A stretch of 64,000 nt of DNA from Salinibacterium sp. M195 (GTDB lineage Bacteria; Actinomycetota; Actinomycetes; Actinomycetales; Microbacteriaceae): assembly GCF_019443965.1 (NCBI RefSeq), contig NZ_CP040814.1:248001-312000 (forward strand), written 5' to 3'. The position numbers and the translations under genes were made by a program. Position 1 is the stretch's first letter. Every line of letters begins with the position of its first letter. The notes below the pieces were generated by a model, which did not search any database, had not been told where the DNA came from, and saw nothing but the letters and a program-made list of their open reading frames with translations. Shown piece after piece: positions 41,967-51,462 of the stretch.

Positions 41967-44879
41967 GTGCTCGCGCTGTTAGCAGTCTTCGCGCTCGTAG
42001 CACTCGTGGTTCCGGCGCTGACCCGAGCACTCGGCGTGCGGGTTTTCCCCGTGATCGCGCTTGTTCCCGCGGCAGCGTTTGTCTATACCGTGACTCTGAC
42101 GCCGCAGGTGATGGCGGGAGCAGCCCCGGCGGAAACCGTCATGTGGATCTCCCAGTTGCAGCTCGAGCTGAGTGTGCGCGTCGATACTTTGTCGTGGTTG
42201 CTCTCCCTGATCGTTACCGGTGTCGGCGCGTTGGTGATCCTCTACTGCGCCAAATACTTCACCAACTCTGAAGAAGGCCTCGGCCGATTCGCTTCGGTGC
42301 TGCTGGCATTCACCGGGGTGATGTACGGGCTCGTGATCGCCGACAACGTCTACCTTTTGTTTATTTTTTGGGAAGCAACGAGTGTCTTCTCGTATCTCCT
42401 CATCGGCCACTACATCGGACGGACCGCTAGTCGCGGTGCGGCAATGCAAGCGCTCATGGTGACAACCGCCGGCGGACTCGTCATGCTTGTCGGGCTGGTA
42501 ATGCTGGCAGAACATTCGGCTACCGCAAGCCTGACCGAGATCATCTCTCGCGAACCTCACGGAGCGATTGTCACCGTCGCGATCATGTTGATCCTCGTCG
42601 GGGCTCTCACCAAGTCAGCAATCGTGCCGTTCCATTTCTGGCTGCCCGCAGCGATGGCGGCCCCGACCCCCGTGAGCGCTTACTTGCACGCCGCCGCGAT
42701 GGTTCAGGCCGGGATCTACCTCGTCGCCCGGCTCGCACCCGGTTTTGCTGACACCCCTGGCTGGCGCCCCCTGTTACTGGGGCTCGGGCTCCTCACCATG
42801 CTGGTTGGCGGATGGCGCGCGCTCAAGCAGTTCGACCTGAAGCTGCTCCTCGCCTACGGCACCGTGAGCCAACTCGGTTTCCTGCTCGTCGTCGTCAGCT
42901 ACGGCACCCGCAATGCTGCCATCGCCGGGGTCGCGCTGCTCCTCACGCACGCACTCTTCAAAGCAGCTCTGTTCCTTATCGTCGGCATCACCGACCACCG
43001 AGCGGGAACCCGCGACCTGCGCAAGCTCAGCGGTCTCGGCCGAGAAGCACCGTTCTTAGCGGGCTTCGCGGTACTGGCAACAGCATCCATGGCCGGAATT
43101 CCGTTCACGGCTGGCTTTGTTGCTAAAGAAGCCGTGCTCAGTGCGTTTTTCGAGGATGCGGCATCCGGTTCCGTCGCCGGTTGGGTGGCCCTGATCGGAG
43201 TGGCAGTGGGGTCAACCCTCACGGTGGCCTACAGCGCCCGATTCTTGTGGGGTGCCTTCGCCCGTAAGAAGGGTGTCGAAAAAGTTCGCCCGGTGCACGA
43301 GAGCGTGCAGTTTCTTTTCTCGCCCGGCCTTCTTGCCATCACCGGCATAGTGCTCGCGCCCCTGTTCGGCGCGCTCGGCACAGTGCTGGCGGGATATTCG
43401 ACCCTGTTTCCACCGCTCCACTCCGACTACGCCCTCGCCCTCTGGCACGGCTTCGATCCTGCGTTCTTCGTGTCGACGCTTACCGTGCTCGGAGGACTTG
43501 CTCTCTTCTTTGCTCGAGCCCCCGTGTTCGCCGGCCAGTCTCGAGTCCCGGCGCTCATCGATTCCAGCCGCCTGTACCGCCAGTCCATGAGAGCTCTCGA
43601 CCGTGTGGCTGGCCGCGTCACCGCCACGACACAGCGTGGGTCGCTCCCGTTCTACCTCTCCGTGATCCTGCTTGTCATGGTCGGAGCGGTTGGGACAACC
43701 CTCGTCCTGAACAGGACGTGGCCGACAAGCCTCTTGCTTTTTGACGGCCCAACGCAGCTCGCCATTGGGGCCATCATGGTCGTCGCGGCGCTCTCTCTCG
43801 GCGGAGCCAAGAAACGATTCTCCGCCGCGTTGCTGGTCGGCGTTACCGGTTATGGACTAGCCGCCCTCTTCGCTTTCCACGGAGCGCCAGACCTTGCCCT
43901 CACGCAGGTGCTTGTCGAAACGGTCACCCTCATCGCCTTCGTTCTGGTTCTGAGGCGGCTCCCCGCCAGGCTGGGCAAGGAACACGGCAGCGTCCACCGC
44001 GGGGTGCGCGCGCTCATCGGCGCCGCCGTTGGACTACTCATGGGCGTCGTCGCTGTCGTCGCCCTCGGAGCAAGAACTGCCTCCCCCATTTCGGAAGCCC
44101 TGCCCAAGCTTGCCCACGAAATCGGTCACGGAAACAACGTCGTCAACGTCGTACTCGTCGACATCCGCGGTTGGGACACTCTCGGAGAGCTCGCCGTGAT
44201 CGTTGCTGCTGCCACCGGCGTCGCGAGCTTGGTCTTTCTTCGGAGTCGAACCGATAACCTCCCGCGCGATTCTGAACGCCCGCGCAAGCAGAGCCTCACC
44301 TCGCGCTTCACCCCATCACCCGAGCTCATCGCTCCGGAATATGTTCCGGGCGTACAAGATCCCTCGACCCGCAACTCGTGGCTGCTTGCCGGCCGACGGC
44401 TGGCCCCCGAGAATCGTTCCATTCTTCTCGAAGTTGTCATCAGGCTCCTTTTTCACGCCATCGTCGTACTTTCTCTCTACCTGCTCTTTGCCGGGCACAA
44501 CCTGCCGGGCGGAGGCTTTGCGGGCGGACTCGTCGCCGGACTCGCCCTGGCCGGGCGCTACCTTGCTGGCGGACGCTACGAGCTCGCTGCCGCGGCTCCC
44601 TTCGATGCCGGACGCGTCTTGGGGTTCGGCCTCCTGCTTGCCGCCGGCACCGCCACCGCCCCGCTCCTCTTCGGCGCGCAGGCGCTCACGTCCACATTTT
44701 TCGAGGCCACGATTCCGGTGCTCGGGCACCTCGAGTTCACGACATCAACGATCTTCGATATCGGCGTTTACCTCGTGGTGGTCGGCATGGTTCTCGACGT
44801 GCTGCGTAGCCTCGGTGCCGAAATCGACCGCCAGCAAGAGGATGCCTCAGACGTTCTAGAAAGTGGGAGCACCATATGA
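41967..44879 (+). CDS. mnhA: Mrp Na+/H+ antiporter subunit A, fused with subunit B
   Basis: 970 residues from GTG 41967, the length of an A/B fusion. The first ~500 residues are ND5/NuoL-like, with FWEATSVFSYLLIGHY and PAAMAAPTPVSAYLHAAAMV carrying conserved Glu and His. FAFHGAPDLALTQVLVETVT is the MbhD-like segment. The last ~150 residues are the MnhB domain (LFAGHNLPGGGFAGGLVAGL). It is the first gene of a six-gene operon whose members overlap by four bases. The Mrp complex expels Na+ using the proton gradient. Confidence 0.95.
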   Translation: MLALLAVFALVALVVPALTRALGVRVFPVIALVPAAAFVYTVTLTPQVMAGAAPAETVMWISQLQLELSVRVDTLSWLLSLIVTGVGALVILYCAKYFTNSEEGLGRFASVLLAFTGVMYGLVIADNVYLLFIFWEATSVFSYLLIGHYIGRTASRGAAMQALMVTTAGGLVMLVGLVMLAEHSATASLTEIISREPHGAIVTVAIMLILVGALTKSAIVPFHFWLPAAMAAPTPVSAYLHAAAMVQAGIYLVARLAPGFADTPGWRPLLLGLGLLTMLVGGWRALKQFDLKLLLAYGTVSQLGFLLVVVSYGTRNAAIAGVALLLTHALFKAALFLIVGITDHRAGTRDLRKLSGLGREAPFLAGFAVLATASMAGIPFTAGFVAKEAVLSAFFEDAASGSVAGWVALIGVAVGSTLTVAYSARFLWGAFARKKGVEKVRPVHESVQFLFSPGLLAITGIVLAPLFGALGTVLAGYSTLFPPLHSDYALALWHGFDPAFFVSTLTVLGGLALFFARAPVFAGQSRVPALIDSSRLYRQSMRALDRVAGRVTATTQRGSLPFYLSVILLVMVGAVGTTLVLNRTWPTSLLLFDGPTQLAIGAIMVVAALSLGGAKKRFSAALLVGVTGYGLAALFAFHGAPDLALTQVLVETVTLIAFVLVLRRLPARLGKEHGSVHRGVRALIGAAVGLLMGVVAVVALGARTASPISEALPKLAHEIGHGNNVVNVVLVDIRGWDTLGELAVIVAAATGVASLVFLRSRTDNLPRDSERPRKQSLTSRFTPSPELIAPEYVPGVQDPSTRNSWLLAGRRLAPENRSILLEVVIRLLFHAIVVLSLYLLFAGHNLPGGGFAGGLVAGLALAGRYLAGGRYELAAAAPFDAGRVLGFGLLLAAGTATAPLLFGAQALTSTFFEATIPVLGHLEFTTSTIFDIGVYLVVVGMVLDVLRSLGAEIDRQQEDASDVLESGSTI

Positions 44880-45427
44880 GCGCCTCCCTCACCCTCGTCG
44901 TTGTCATGGCAGTGCTCTACGCCGTGGGAGTATTCATGCTGCTCGAGCGCAGCATGACCCGCGTGCTGCTCGGGTTCCTTCTTGTGGGCAACGCCACCAA
45001 TCTGCTGATCCTGATTGTGTCTGGTCGCCCAGGGGTTGCCCCCTACTTTGGCGACGAAGGCACCTTCGCCGACCCGCTACCGCAGGCCTTTATCCTGACC
45101 TCGATTGTCATCACCTTTGGAGTATCCGCGTTTCTGATGGCACTGATTTATCGTTCGTGGCGTCTGGCTCACGCGGATGTTGTTCACGACGACTCCGAAG
45201 ATATTGAGGTGGGACGTCGCACAGCAGCGATGGCGATCGAACGTGCTGTTGCTAGCGACGATACCGAGTTCGGAACTCGGGCCGCCGCCGCTGTCGCCGA
45301 TGCGCTTGACCTTGCCGAGCAAGAGCGCAAAGAAGACGAGGAAAGCATCAACGAACAACTCAGGATGCAAGCTCTGCACGCTGAGACCGACGCCGCCGAG
45401 CGCGACGCAACGGAGGAGGGCAAATGA
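44876..45427 (+). CDS. mnhC: Mrp antiporter subunit C, with long C-terminal tail
   Basis: 183 residues. The NuoK-like core (about 1-115) has YAVGVFMLLERSMTRVLLGF, GNATNLLIL and DPLPQAFILTSIVITFG. The remaining ~65 residues form a charged, Ala/Glu/Asp/Arg-rich tail, longer than the usual ~115-residue MnhC, and probably helical in the cytoplasm. It overlaps both neighbours by four bases. Confidence 0.93.
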   Translation: MSASLTLVVVMAVLYAVGVFMLLERSMTRVLLGFLLVGNATNLLILIVSGRPGVAPYFGDEGTFADPLPQAFILTSIVITFGVSAFLMALIYRSWRLAHADVVHDDSEDIEVGRRTAAMAIERAVASDDTEFGTRAAAAVADALDLAEQERKEDEESINEQLRMQALHAETDAAERDATEEGK

Positions 45428-46980
45428 GTTTCCTAATTCCCCTCGTCGTTTTGCTGCCGCTGCTCGGTGCCGCCCTCGCCTTGACACAAGCCAAGCGCCC
45501 GCAGGTTCAGGTCTTGATCGCCGTTACCGTGCTCAGCGCCGTTCTCATCCTGGGCATCGCTCTGTTGGTGCACGTTGACGCCAACGGAACGATGGCAGTC
45601 GAGCTTGGCGGCTGGGAGGCGCCGTTCGGTATCGTGCTCGTCGTCGACAGACTGGCCGTGTTGCTCCTCGTGGTCTCAGCGGCCGTTTTGCTGGCGGTGC
45701 TGGTGTTCTCTGTTGGTCAAGGGCTCGCTGACGGCGACAAAGAGACCCCGGTGTCGATTTATTACCCGACCTATCTGATTCTGGCGGCCGGAGTCTTCAA
45801 CGCCTTTATCGCCGGCGATCTTTTCAATCTGTATGTGAGTTTTGAAATTCTGCTCGTGGCCAGCTTCGTGCTCATCACGGTCGGAGGCACGGAACTTCGA
45901 ATTCGAGCCGGAACCGTCTACATCGTCGTGAGTTTGGTGTCGTCGGTGCTCTTTCTGGCCGCGATCGCCATGATCTACGGCGCAACCGGCACCGTAAACA
46001 TCGCCCAACTTTCCGTGCGTCTCGCAGAATTGCCGTCTGACACCCAGCTGATACTGCACGTCATGCTCCTCGTCGCGTTCGGCATCAAAGCGGCCGTGTT
46101 CCCGTTGTCGTTCTGGCTTCCCGATTCTTACCCCATGGCACCAGCCCCAGTGACAGCAGTATTTGCCGGGTTGCTCACCAAAATCGGCGTGTACGCCATC
46201 ATGCGAACTGAGATGACAATTTTCGCTGGTGACGATCTCAACATCGCAATCTTGGTAGTCGCCGCCCTCACCATGATCGTGGGAATTCTCGGCGCGGTTG
46301 CACAATCTGACATCAAGCGACTGCTGTCGTTCACCCTGGTGAGTCACATCGGTTACATGCTGTTCGGAATCGGTATCGGCACCGCCGCCGGCCTCAGCGC
46401 GGCGATTTACTACATCGTGCACCACATCACGGTGCAAACGACACTCTTTCTCGCGACCGGACTTGTCGAACGTCAAGGCGGCACGACGGGCATCAACCGG
46501 CTCGGCGGCATGTTAAAAGCGAGTCCGCTCGTCGGTATTCTCTTTTTCATCCCGTTGCTGAACCTCGGCGGGATCCCCCCGTTCTCGGGATTCCTCGGAA
46601 AACTAGCTCTGTTCGAAGCCGGAGCGCAAGAAGGCTCCGTGCTGGCCTGGGTTCTCATCGGCAGCGGAGCGCTCGTCTCCCTGCTCACCCTCTATGCCCT
46701 CATCCGAGCGTGGAGTTTGACGTTCTGGCGTCACACCGATGAGGTCGCCGGTTACGAAAACGCGCTCCCCGCTAACGACATGATGGGTGAGTCCACCGAG
46801 GTGAAGACGGCTCGCAGCATCCCGCGCATCATGGTTGGCGCGACCGTGGCGATGGTTGCGCTGAGTGTGACGCTCACCGTGCTTGCTGCCCCGTTGTTCG
46901 ATCTCAGCACCCGCGCCGGCGACAACATCACGGGGCCTGGCTACTACGTCACCACGGTGTTCCCGGGAGGATCCGAATGA
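45424..46980 (+). CDS. mnhD: Mrp antiporter subunit D
   Basis: 518 residues, about 14 membrane spans, ND2/ND4-like. YVSFEILLVASFVLI carries the conserved Glu, KAAVFPLSFWLPDSYPMAPA the conserved Lys region, and LLSFTLVSHIGYM follows. It forms one of the two ion-translocating antiporter-like subunits with MnhA. Confidence 0.95.
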   Translation: MSFLIPLVVLLPLLGAALALTQAKRPQVQVLIAVTVLSAVLILGIALLVHVDANGTMAVELGGWEAPFGIVLVVDRLAVLLLVVSAAVLLAVLVFSVGQGLADGDKETPVSIYYPTYLILAAGVFNAFIAGDLFNLYVSFEILLVASFVLITVGGTELRIRAGTVYIVVSLVSSVLFLAAIAMIYGATGTVNIAQLSVRLAELPSDTQLILHVMLLVAFGIKAAVFPLSFWLPDSYPMAPAPVTAVFAGLLTKIGVYAIMRTEMTIFAGDDLNIAILVVAALTMIVGILGAVAQSDIKRLLSFTLVSHIGYMLFGIGIGTAAGLSAAIYYIVHHITVQTTLFLATGLVERQGGTTGINRLGGMLKASPLVGILFFIPLLNLGGIPPFSGFLGKLALFEAGAQEGSVLAWVLIGSGALVSLLTLYALIRAWSLTFWRHTDEVAGYENALPANDMMGESTEVKTARSIPRIMVGATVAMVALSVTLTVLAAPLFDLSTRAGDNITGPGYYVTTVFPGGSE

Positions 46981-47588
46981 CGCACCAGCAGCAGGATCAC
47001 GCGACCAGCGCCCACGAAGACACGCCTCGTCAGGCAACCCGACGCGAGGTTCGCGGAAACCTGTGGACCCAGCTTCCCTTGCTCCTGGGGCTCGTTCTGC
47101 TCTGGACCGTTCTGTGGGGGCAAGCGACCTGGGTCAGTGTCATTACCGGATTCATTGTGGCGATTACGGTCACGCGAGTGTTCTACCTTCCCCCGGCAGA
47201 ACTGTCGGGTCGACTCAACGTCTGGTATCTGCTCGTCTTTCTCGCGCATTTCTTTCTCGACGTCGCAATCGCCTCCTTCACCGTCGCATTTCAAGCACTC
47301 AACCCCCGCCCCATCCCCGCGTCCTCCGTGATCGGAATCTCGTTGCGCACGAGCTCGGATCTCATCATGACGTTGGATGCGATTGCGATGTCGCTGGTGC
47401 CGGGCTCGCTCGTCGTCGAAGCAGACCGCGAGCGCGGCATCCTGTATTTGCACACTTTTGCTACCCAAACCCCGGAAGACATTGAGGGCATGCGCAGAAA
47501 GGTGTTGATCGTCGAAGCACGCATCGTTCGAGCCATCGGGTCGAAAGCAGACCTTGCACGCATCCACGAGAGCGAGGCCACATCGTGA
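46977..47588 (+). CDS. mnhE: Mrp antiporter subunit E
   Basis: 203 residues. A hydrophilic N-terminus (about 35 residues) is followed by membrane spans and the MnhE core PRPIPASSVIGISLRTSSDL and LVPGSLVVEADRERGILYLH. It overlaps subunits D and F by four bases. Subunit E is needed for assembly of the complex. Confidence 0.93.
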   Translation: MTHQQQDHATSAHEDTPRQATRREVRGNLWTQLPLLLGLVLLWTVLWGQATWVSVITGFIVAITVTRVFYLPPAELSGRLNVWYLLVFLAHFFLDVAIASFTVAFQALNPRPIPASSVIGISLRTSSDLIMTLDAIAMSLVPGSLVVEADRERGILYLHTFATQTPEDIEGMRRKVLIVEARIVRAIGSKADLARIHESEATS

Positions 47589-47851
47589 GCGACTGGGTTT
47601 TCATCGTTGTCGGCCTGACGCTGACAGCGGCCGCCGCTATGGCACTGTTCCGCATCATCCGCGGGCCATCAATCTTGGACCGGATGATCGCCTCAGACAT
47701 GCTTCTGACCACCATGATCTGCGCGCTGGGCGCTGAAATGATCTACAACTCCCACACCAGGAGTCTTGCCGCGATGTTTGTGCTCGCGGGCACCGCATTC
47801 CTCGGTTCGGTTGTCGTAGCGCGCTACGTCTCGAGGAACGGACGGTTATGA
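47585..47851 (+). CDS. mnhF: Mrp antiporter subunit F
   Basis: 88 residues, three membrane spans. RIIRGPSILDRMIASDMLLT is the family signature, and the C-terminus is VVVARYVSRNG. GTG start overlapping the subunit E stop. Confidence 0.93.
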   Translation: MSDWVFIVVGLTLTAAAAMALFRIIRGPSILDRMIASDMLLTTMICALGAEMIYNSHTRSLAAMFVLAGTAFLGSVVVARYVSRNGRL

Positions 47852-48252
47852 GCTTCGATCTGATCGCCGACGTTCTCACCGGCATCTTTCTGCTCCTCGG
47901 AGCGTTCCTCTCGCTCGCGGCGGGCGTTGGTCTGATCCGTTTTCCGGATGCCATTGCGCGGATGCACGCGACCACCAAGCCACAAATTCTTGGCCTCACG
48001 TTCATCCTCGCCGGAATTGCCCTTGAGGAACGTCGGCTTTCGACCATTGTGGTGCTGATCGCACTCCTGGCGTTCCAAATGATGACGGCACCCATCTCCG
48101 CTCACATGATCGGACGAGCAGGGTACCGAAACGATGTCATCGCTCCAGGCTCGCTGCTCGTGGATGAGCTCAAGCAGTCAATCGACCAGGTGCAGCAGGA
48201 ACTGGGCAGGGCCGACAACGAGGCTGAGAACGAGCGCGACTCCTCGCACTAA
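47848..48252 (+). CDS. mnhG: Mrp antiporter subunit G
   Basis: 134 residues, three spans. GAFLSLAAGVGLIRFPDAIA and RMHATTKPQILGL are the MnhG signatures. A hydrophilic tail ends at 48252, where its stop overlaps the stop of the convergent trkA gene. It completes the Mrp operon. Confidence 0.93.
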   Translation: MSFDLIADVLTGIFLLLGAFLSLAAGVGLIRFPDAIARMHATTKPQILGLTFILAGIALEERRLSTIVVLIALLAFQMMTAPISAHMIGRAGYRNDVIAPGSLLVDELKQSIDQVQQELGRADNEAENERDSSH

Positions 48253-48932
48253 CGGCGTTGGCTGAACGCCTCTGATTTGGCGGTGGGACCGGAGACAAGG
48301 ATGGTGTCGTCGGCAGCGATCACCGTTGTCTGGTCGGTGTAAGTCCAGGTTCCACCATGAGGGCGCACTGCGGTGATCGTCACGCCAGCCGTCGAGCGAA
48401 CCTGTGACTCGCCAAGACTCTTGCCCACGATGCTCGCCGGCGGAGCCATCTTCACGAGCGAGAAACCGTCGCCGATTTCTAGATAGTCCTGCATCGAACC
48501 GCGCACCAAATGGGCAACACGGCGCCCCATTTCTTTCTCCGGGTACACGACGTGACGCACCCCAAGCTGCTCGAGGATAGTGCCATGGGGTTCGCTGACC
48601 GCTTTTGCCCACACGTGTTCCACATTGAACCGCAACAGCAGCGACGTGGTCAGGATGCTCGCCTGAATGTCACTGCCAATCGCCACCACCACGCGGTCGA
48701 ACTCGGGCACGGCCAACTGCTGCAGCACCTCTTCGCGCGTGGAGTCCGCGGCAACAACGTGGGTGAGCTGGCCGTTGAGTTCTTGCACGATCGACTCATC
48801 GAGGTCGATGCCCAGTACTTCGGTGCCATTGGCCATCAGCTCCAGCGCTAGAGCGCGACCGAAACGACCCAACCCGATCACCGCCACCGAGTCTGCGGCG
48901 GCCACACTCGACACATCCGAACCAGAGAACAT
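48249..48932 (-). CDS. trkA: TrkA/KtrA-type potassium channel regulatory subunit
   Basis: About 227 residues from ATG 48932, eight bases after the trkH stop. The RCK_N Rossmann domain has VAVIGLGRFGRALALEL, VLGIDLDESIVQEL and VVAADSTREEVL. A C-terminal RCK_C domain (VGKSLGESQV, VTITAVRPHG) follows. It binds nucleotides and gates the TrkH channel from the cytoplasm. The gene's end overlaps the end of the Mrp operon. Confidence 0.9.
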   Translation of the reverse strand: MFSGSDVSSVAAADSVAVIGLGRFGRALALELMANGTEVLGIDLDESIVQELNGQLTHVVAADSTREEVLQQLAVPEFDRVVVAIGSDIQASILTTSLLLRFNVEHVWAKAVSEPHGTILEQLGVRHVVYPEKEMGRRVAHLVRGSMQDYLEIGDGFSLVKMAPPASIVGKSLGESQVRSTAGVTITAVRPHGGTWTYTDQTTVIAADDTILVSGPTAKSEAFSQRR

Positions 48933-48939
48933 GCGCAAT

Positions 48940-50298
48940 TTAGCCAATGATCGGCCTTTCTTTGGGAAGTTCATACAGGACAGCACGCTCGCGGAGAGCA
49001 AGCGCTGTAGCGAAACCAATCGGGCCGAGGCGGCCCACAAACATGAGCACAGCGAGAATCAGCTGGGCGGCAACGGGGAGCTCTGGCGTGATTCCTTCTG
49101 AGAGCCCCACGGTGCCGAATGCCGATACCGTCTCGAAGAGAACCGCACCGAGAGGCAGCCCAGACAACAGCATGATGATGATCGTGGATGACGCAACAAC
49201 TCCCACCGACAGCAAGACAACCGCAATCGCTTGGCGGTGCACCGCGCGCGACAGTCGCTTGCCGAAGACGTTCACGACCCCGTCGCCACGCACCTCCGCG
49301 AGGAGAATGAAGAACAACACCGCGAAGGTCGTGACCTTGATGCCCCCGGCAGTGCCGGCCGGGCCGCCGCCGATGAACATGAGGGCGGTCATCCCGAACT
49401 GAGTAGCCTCGCTCATAGCGCCAATGTCGATGCTGTTGAAGCCGGCAGTGCGCGTCTGAACTGACTGGAAGAAGCCCGCGAGAAGCTTGGCCTGCCAGTC
49501 GAGCGGGCCGAGCGTAGCGGGATTGTTCCACTCGATGAGGGTGATGTACGCCGCGCCAGCGACGAGCAGCAGCGGGGTCGCCGCGATGACGATGCGGGTG
49601 TTCATGCTCCACTTGAGTCGGTTGCCGCCGTAGCGCAAAAGCTGCACGATCACGGGGAACCCGAGACCGCCGAGGATGATTTCGGCGCACAAAGTGAGCG
49701 AGACAACCGGGTCGTCGACGAACGACATCATGTTGTCGCTGAAGAGCGCGAAACCAGCATTGTTGAAGGACGAAACCGCGTGGAAGAGTGCGAACCACGC
49801 GGCCTCCCCCACGCTGTAGCCGTAACGCAGCAAGAACCAGAAGAAGAGGATGATCGCACCAGTACCCTCGATGACGAGGGAGATTTTGAGCACGCCCAGC
49901 ACCAGTGAGCGCACATCGCCGAATCCAACATTCTTGGTTTCGGCGGCGGCGGTAATCCGCGAGCGCAGTGACAGCCTCCGCACGACCGCAATACCGATGA
50001 TCGACGCAAAGGTCATGACGCCGAAGCCACCCACCTGGATGAGCACCATGATCACGACCTGGCCAAAGCCCGTCCAATACGTGGAGGTGTCGACGATCAC
50101 ATGACCGGTCACACACATTGCCGAGACAGCGGTGAAGAACGCCTCAACGAGAGTGGCGCCACCGGGACCGGTCCGCGAAATCGGCAAGGCCAGCAGGACT
50201 GTTCCCGCGGCGATTCCGATCAAAAACCCGAGAAGGGTGAGTTGTGCTGGATGAACCAGCTTTCGCTTACTACCCGTCCCGCGAAGGATGTTGTGCAC
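48940..50298 (-). CDS. trkH: TrkH/KtrB-type potassium uptake membrane subunit
   Basis: 452 residues. Four pore-loop repeats are visible: AVSAMCVTGH, VSSFNNAGFALF, VQTRTAGFNSID and VSAFGTVGLSEG. Their central glycines line the K+ filter. It forms a K+ (or K+/Na+) uptake system with the downstream trkA. TACTGT six bases before GTG 50298 suggests a leaderless mRNA. No ydaO-type riboswitch is seen in the 67-base upstream gap. Confidence 0.93.
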   Translation of the reverse strand: MHNILRGTGSKRKLVHPAQLTLLGFLIGIAAGTVLLALPISRTGPGGATLVEAFFTAVSAMCVTGHVIVDTSTYWTGFGQVVIMVLIQVGGFGVMTFASIIGIAVVRRLSLRSRITAAAETKNVGFGDVRSLVLGVLKISLVIEGTGAIILFFWFLLRYGYSVGEAAWFALFHAVSSFNNAGFALFSDNMMSFVDDPVVSLTLCAEIILGGLGFPVIVQLLRYGGNRLKWSMNTRIVIAATPLLLVAGAAYITLIEWNNPATLGPLDWQAKLLAGFFQSVQTRTAGFNSIDIGAMSEATQFGMTALMFIGGGPAGTAGGIKVTTFAVLFFILLAEVRGDGVVNVFGKRLSRAVHRQAIAVVLLSVGVVASSTIIIMLLSGLPLGAVLFETVSAFGTVGLSEGITPELPVAAQLILAVLMFVGRLGPIGFATALALRERAVLYELPKERPIIG

Positions 50299-50304
50299 CG
50301 GGAT

Positions 50305-50310
50305 ACAGTA
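50305..50310 (-). promoter_or_regulatory. -10 box of trkH (TACTGT)
   Basis: Minus-strand TACTGT six bases before GTG 50298. Confidence 0.45.
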
Positions 50311-50365
50311 CGCCTGTTTTGGGCCAAACGTAGCGTCTATTTTCTACGGTGGTTCACCCCGCGAC

Positions 50366-50806
50366 TTAGGCGCTAATGGGCTCCAGCACGAACACAGGAA
50401 TCTCGCGCTCCGTCTTAGCCTGATAGTCCGCATAATCGGGGTAAGCGGCAACGGCACGCTCCCACCAGAGAGCCTTCTCGTCACCGGTCACTTCACGAGC
50501 CATGAAGTCACCCTTGACACCGACATCGTGCAGTTCAACGTGCGGCTGAGCCACCATGTTGTAGTACCAGACTGGATGCTTCGGCGCCCCACCAAGCGAG
50601 GCAACAACGGCATAGTTGCCATCGTGTTCTACCCGCATGAGCGCAGTCTTGCGAAGCTTGCCAGATTTGGCGCCAACCGTAGTCAGAACGATCACGGGCA
50701 TCCCGCGCATGAGATTGCCCTCATGGCCATTGCTGGCTTCAAAAATGTCGGCCTGGTTGCGGGCCCACTCTGAGGTGCTGGGTTCGTATTCTCCTGTTAA
50801 CGGCAT
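50366..50806 (-). CDS. Deazaflavin (F420)-dependent nitroreductase family protein
   Basis: 146 residues. [21 protein letters not shown] and [19 protein letters not shown] are the phosphate- and F420-binding signatures of the Ddn/FDOR-B family (Mycobacterium Rv3547 type). Members reduce quinones or other substrates with reduced F420. Actual cofactor use here depends on whether the genome makes F420. TAACGT six bases before the ATG indicates leaderless transcription. Confidence 0.88.
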   Translation of the reverse strand: MPLTGEYEPSTSEWARNQADIFEASNGHEGNLMRGMPVIVLTTVGAKSGKLRKTALMRVEHDGNYAVVASLGGAPKHPVWYYNMVAQPHVELHDVGVKGDFMAREVTGDEKALWWERAVAAYPDYADYQAKTEREIPVFVLEPISA

Positions 50807-50812
50807 AGCTCC

Positions 50813-50818
50813 ACGTTA
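50813..50818 (-). promoter_or_regulatory. -10 box of the Ddn-like gene (TAACGT)
   Basis: Minus-strand TAACGT six bases before ATG 50806. Confidence 0.45.
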
Positions 50819-50940
50819 CCGCGCCCTCTCCGCACGTTTGCCGTAGAGGGGCGCAAGGAGCGCAAGGAGGCGCAGACTGCCGCAGAGATAGGTAGTTATT
50901 ACTCACTCGCACGCGCCCAGTCTGGGTCTTTACTGGGTGC

Positions 50941-51432
50941 ATGATCACTTCACAACGCGCGCTGACCAGCGCCATCTCCGTTGCCCTCGCGGCAGGTCTC
51001 ACCGTTTCCCTCTCCGGGTGCTTTGGCAACCCGCTCGAGCGCATCACCGATGGGCTCATCGAGGGCACCGTCGAGAACGTTATCGAAGGCACCACGGGCG
51101 TCGATGTCGATGTTGACGGCGACGGCAGTGGTGGTTCGCTTCCCGACTCATGGCCGGCCGAAATTCCCGTTCCCGAGGGAAGCATCCTGTTCTCGCTCGC
51201 CGCCGCGGGCACCTACAGCGCCACGCTCACCGTCGACAGCGAAGACGCCGCCAAAGCGGGCTATGAGCAGTTCGTGTCGAACGGCTACGAAGTTGTCTCC
51301 GAAATTTCGCTCGGCGACCAGGGTTACGCCTACGGACTCAGGAGCCCAGAGTGGACAGTGCAGTACTCCTGGGGTTCTGACGACGAAGGCACCGCAACTG
51401 TCAACATCACAGCGAGTCCCACCGAAGAGTAA
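50941..51432 (+). CDS. Small secreted lipoprotein of unknown function
   Basis: 163 residues. The signal peptide ends in the lipobox LSGC with the Cys at about 27. A Gly/Asp-rich linker (VDVDGDGSGG) is followed by a compact domain with WPAEIPVPEGSILFS, then repeated beta-strand patterns and a Tyr/Trp-rich end. I do not recognise the domain. It resembles short actinobacterial lipoproteins seen singly near regulators. Confidence 0.75.
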   Translation: MITSQRALTSAISVALAAGLTVSLSGCFGNPLERITDGLIEGTVENVIEGTTGVDVDVDGDGSGGSLPDSWPAEIPVPEGSILFSLAAAGTYSATLTVDSEDAAKAGYEQFVSNGYEVVSEISLGDQGYAYGLRSPEWTVQYSWGSDDEGTATVNITASPTEE

Positions 51433-51462
51433 TAGCGCCCGCGGCCAAGAGGCCACCCAGCG

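Noticed and set aside
50299..50365. c-di-AMP (ydaO-type) riboswitch controlling trkH
   Set aside because: The upstream interval is far too short, and the -10 box abuts the start codon.
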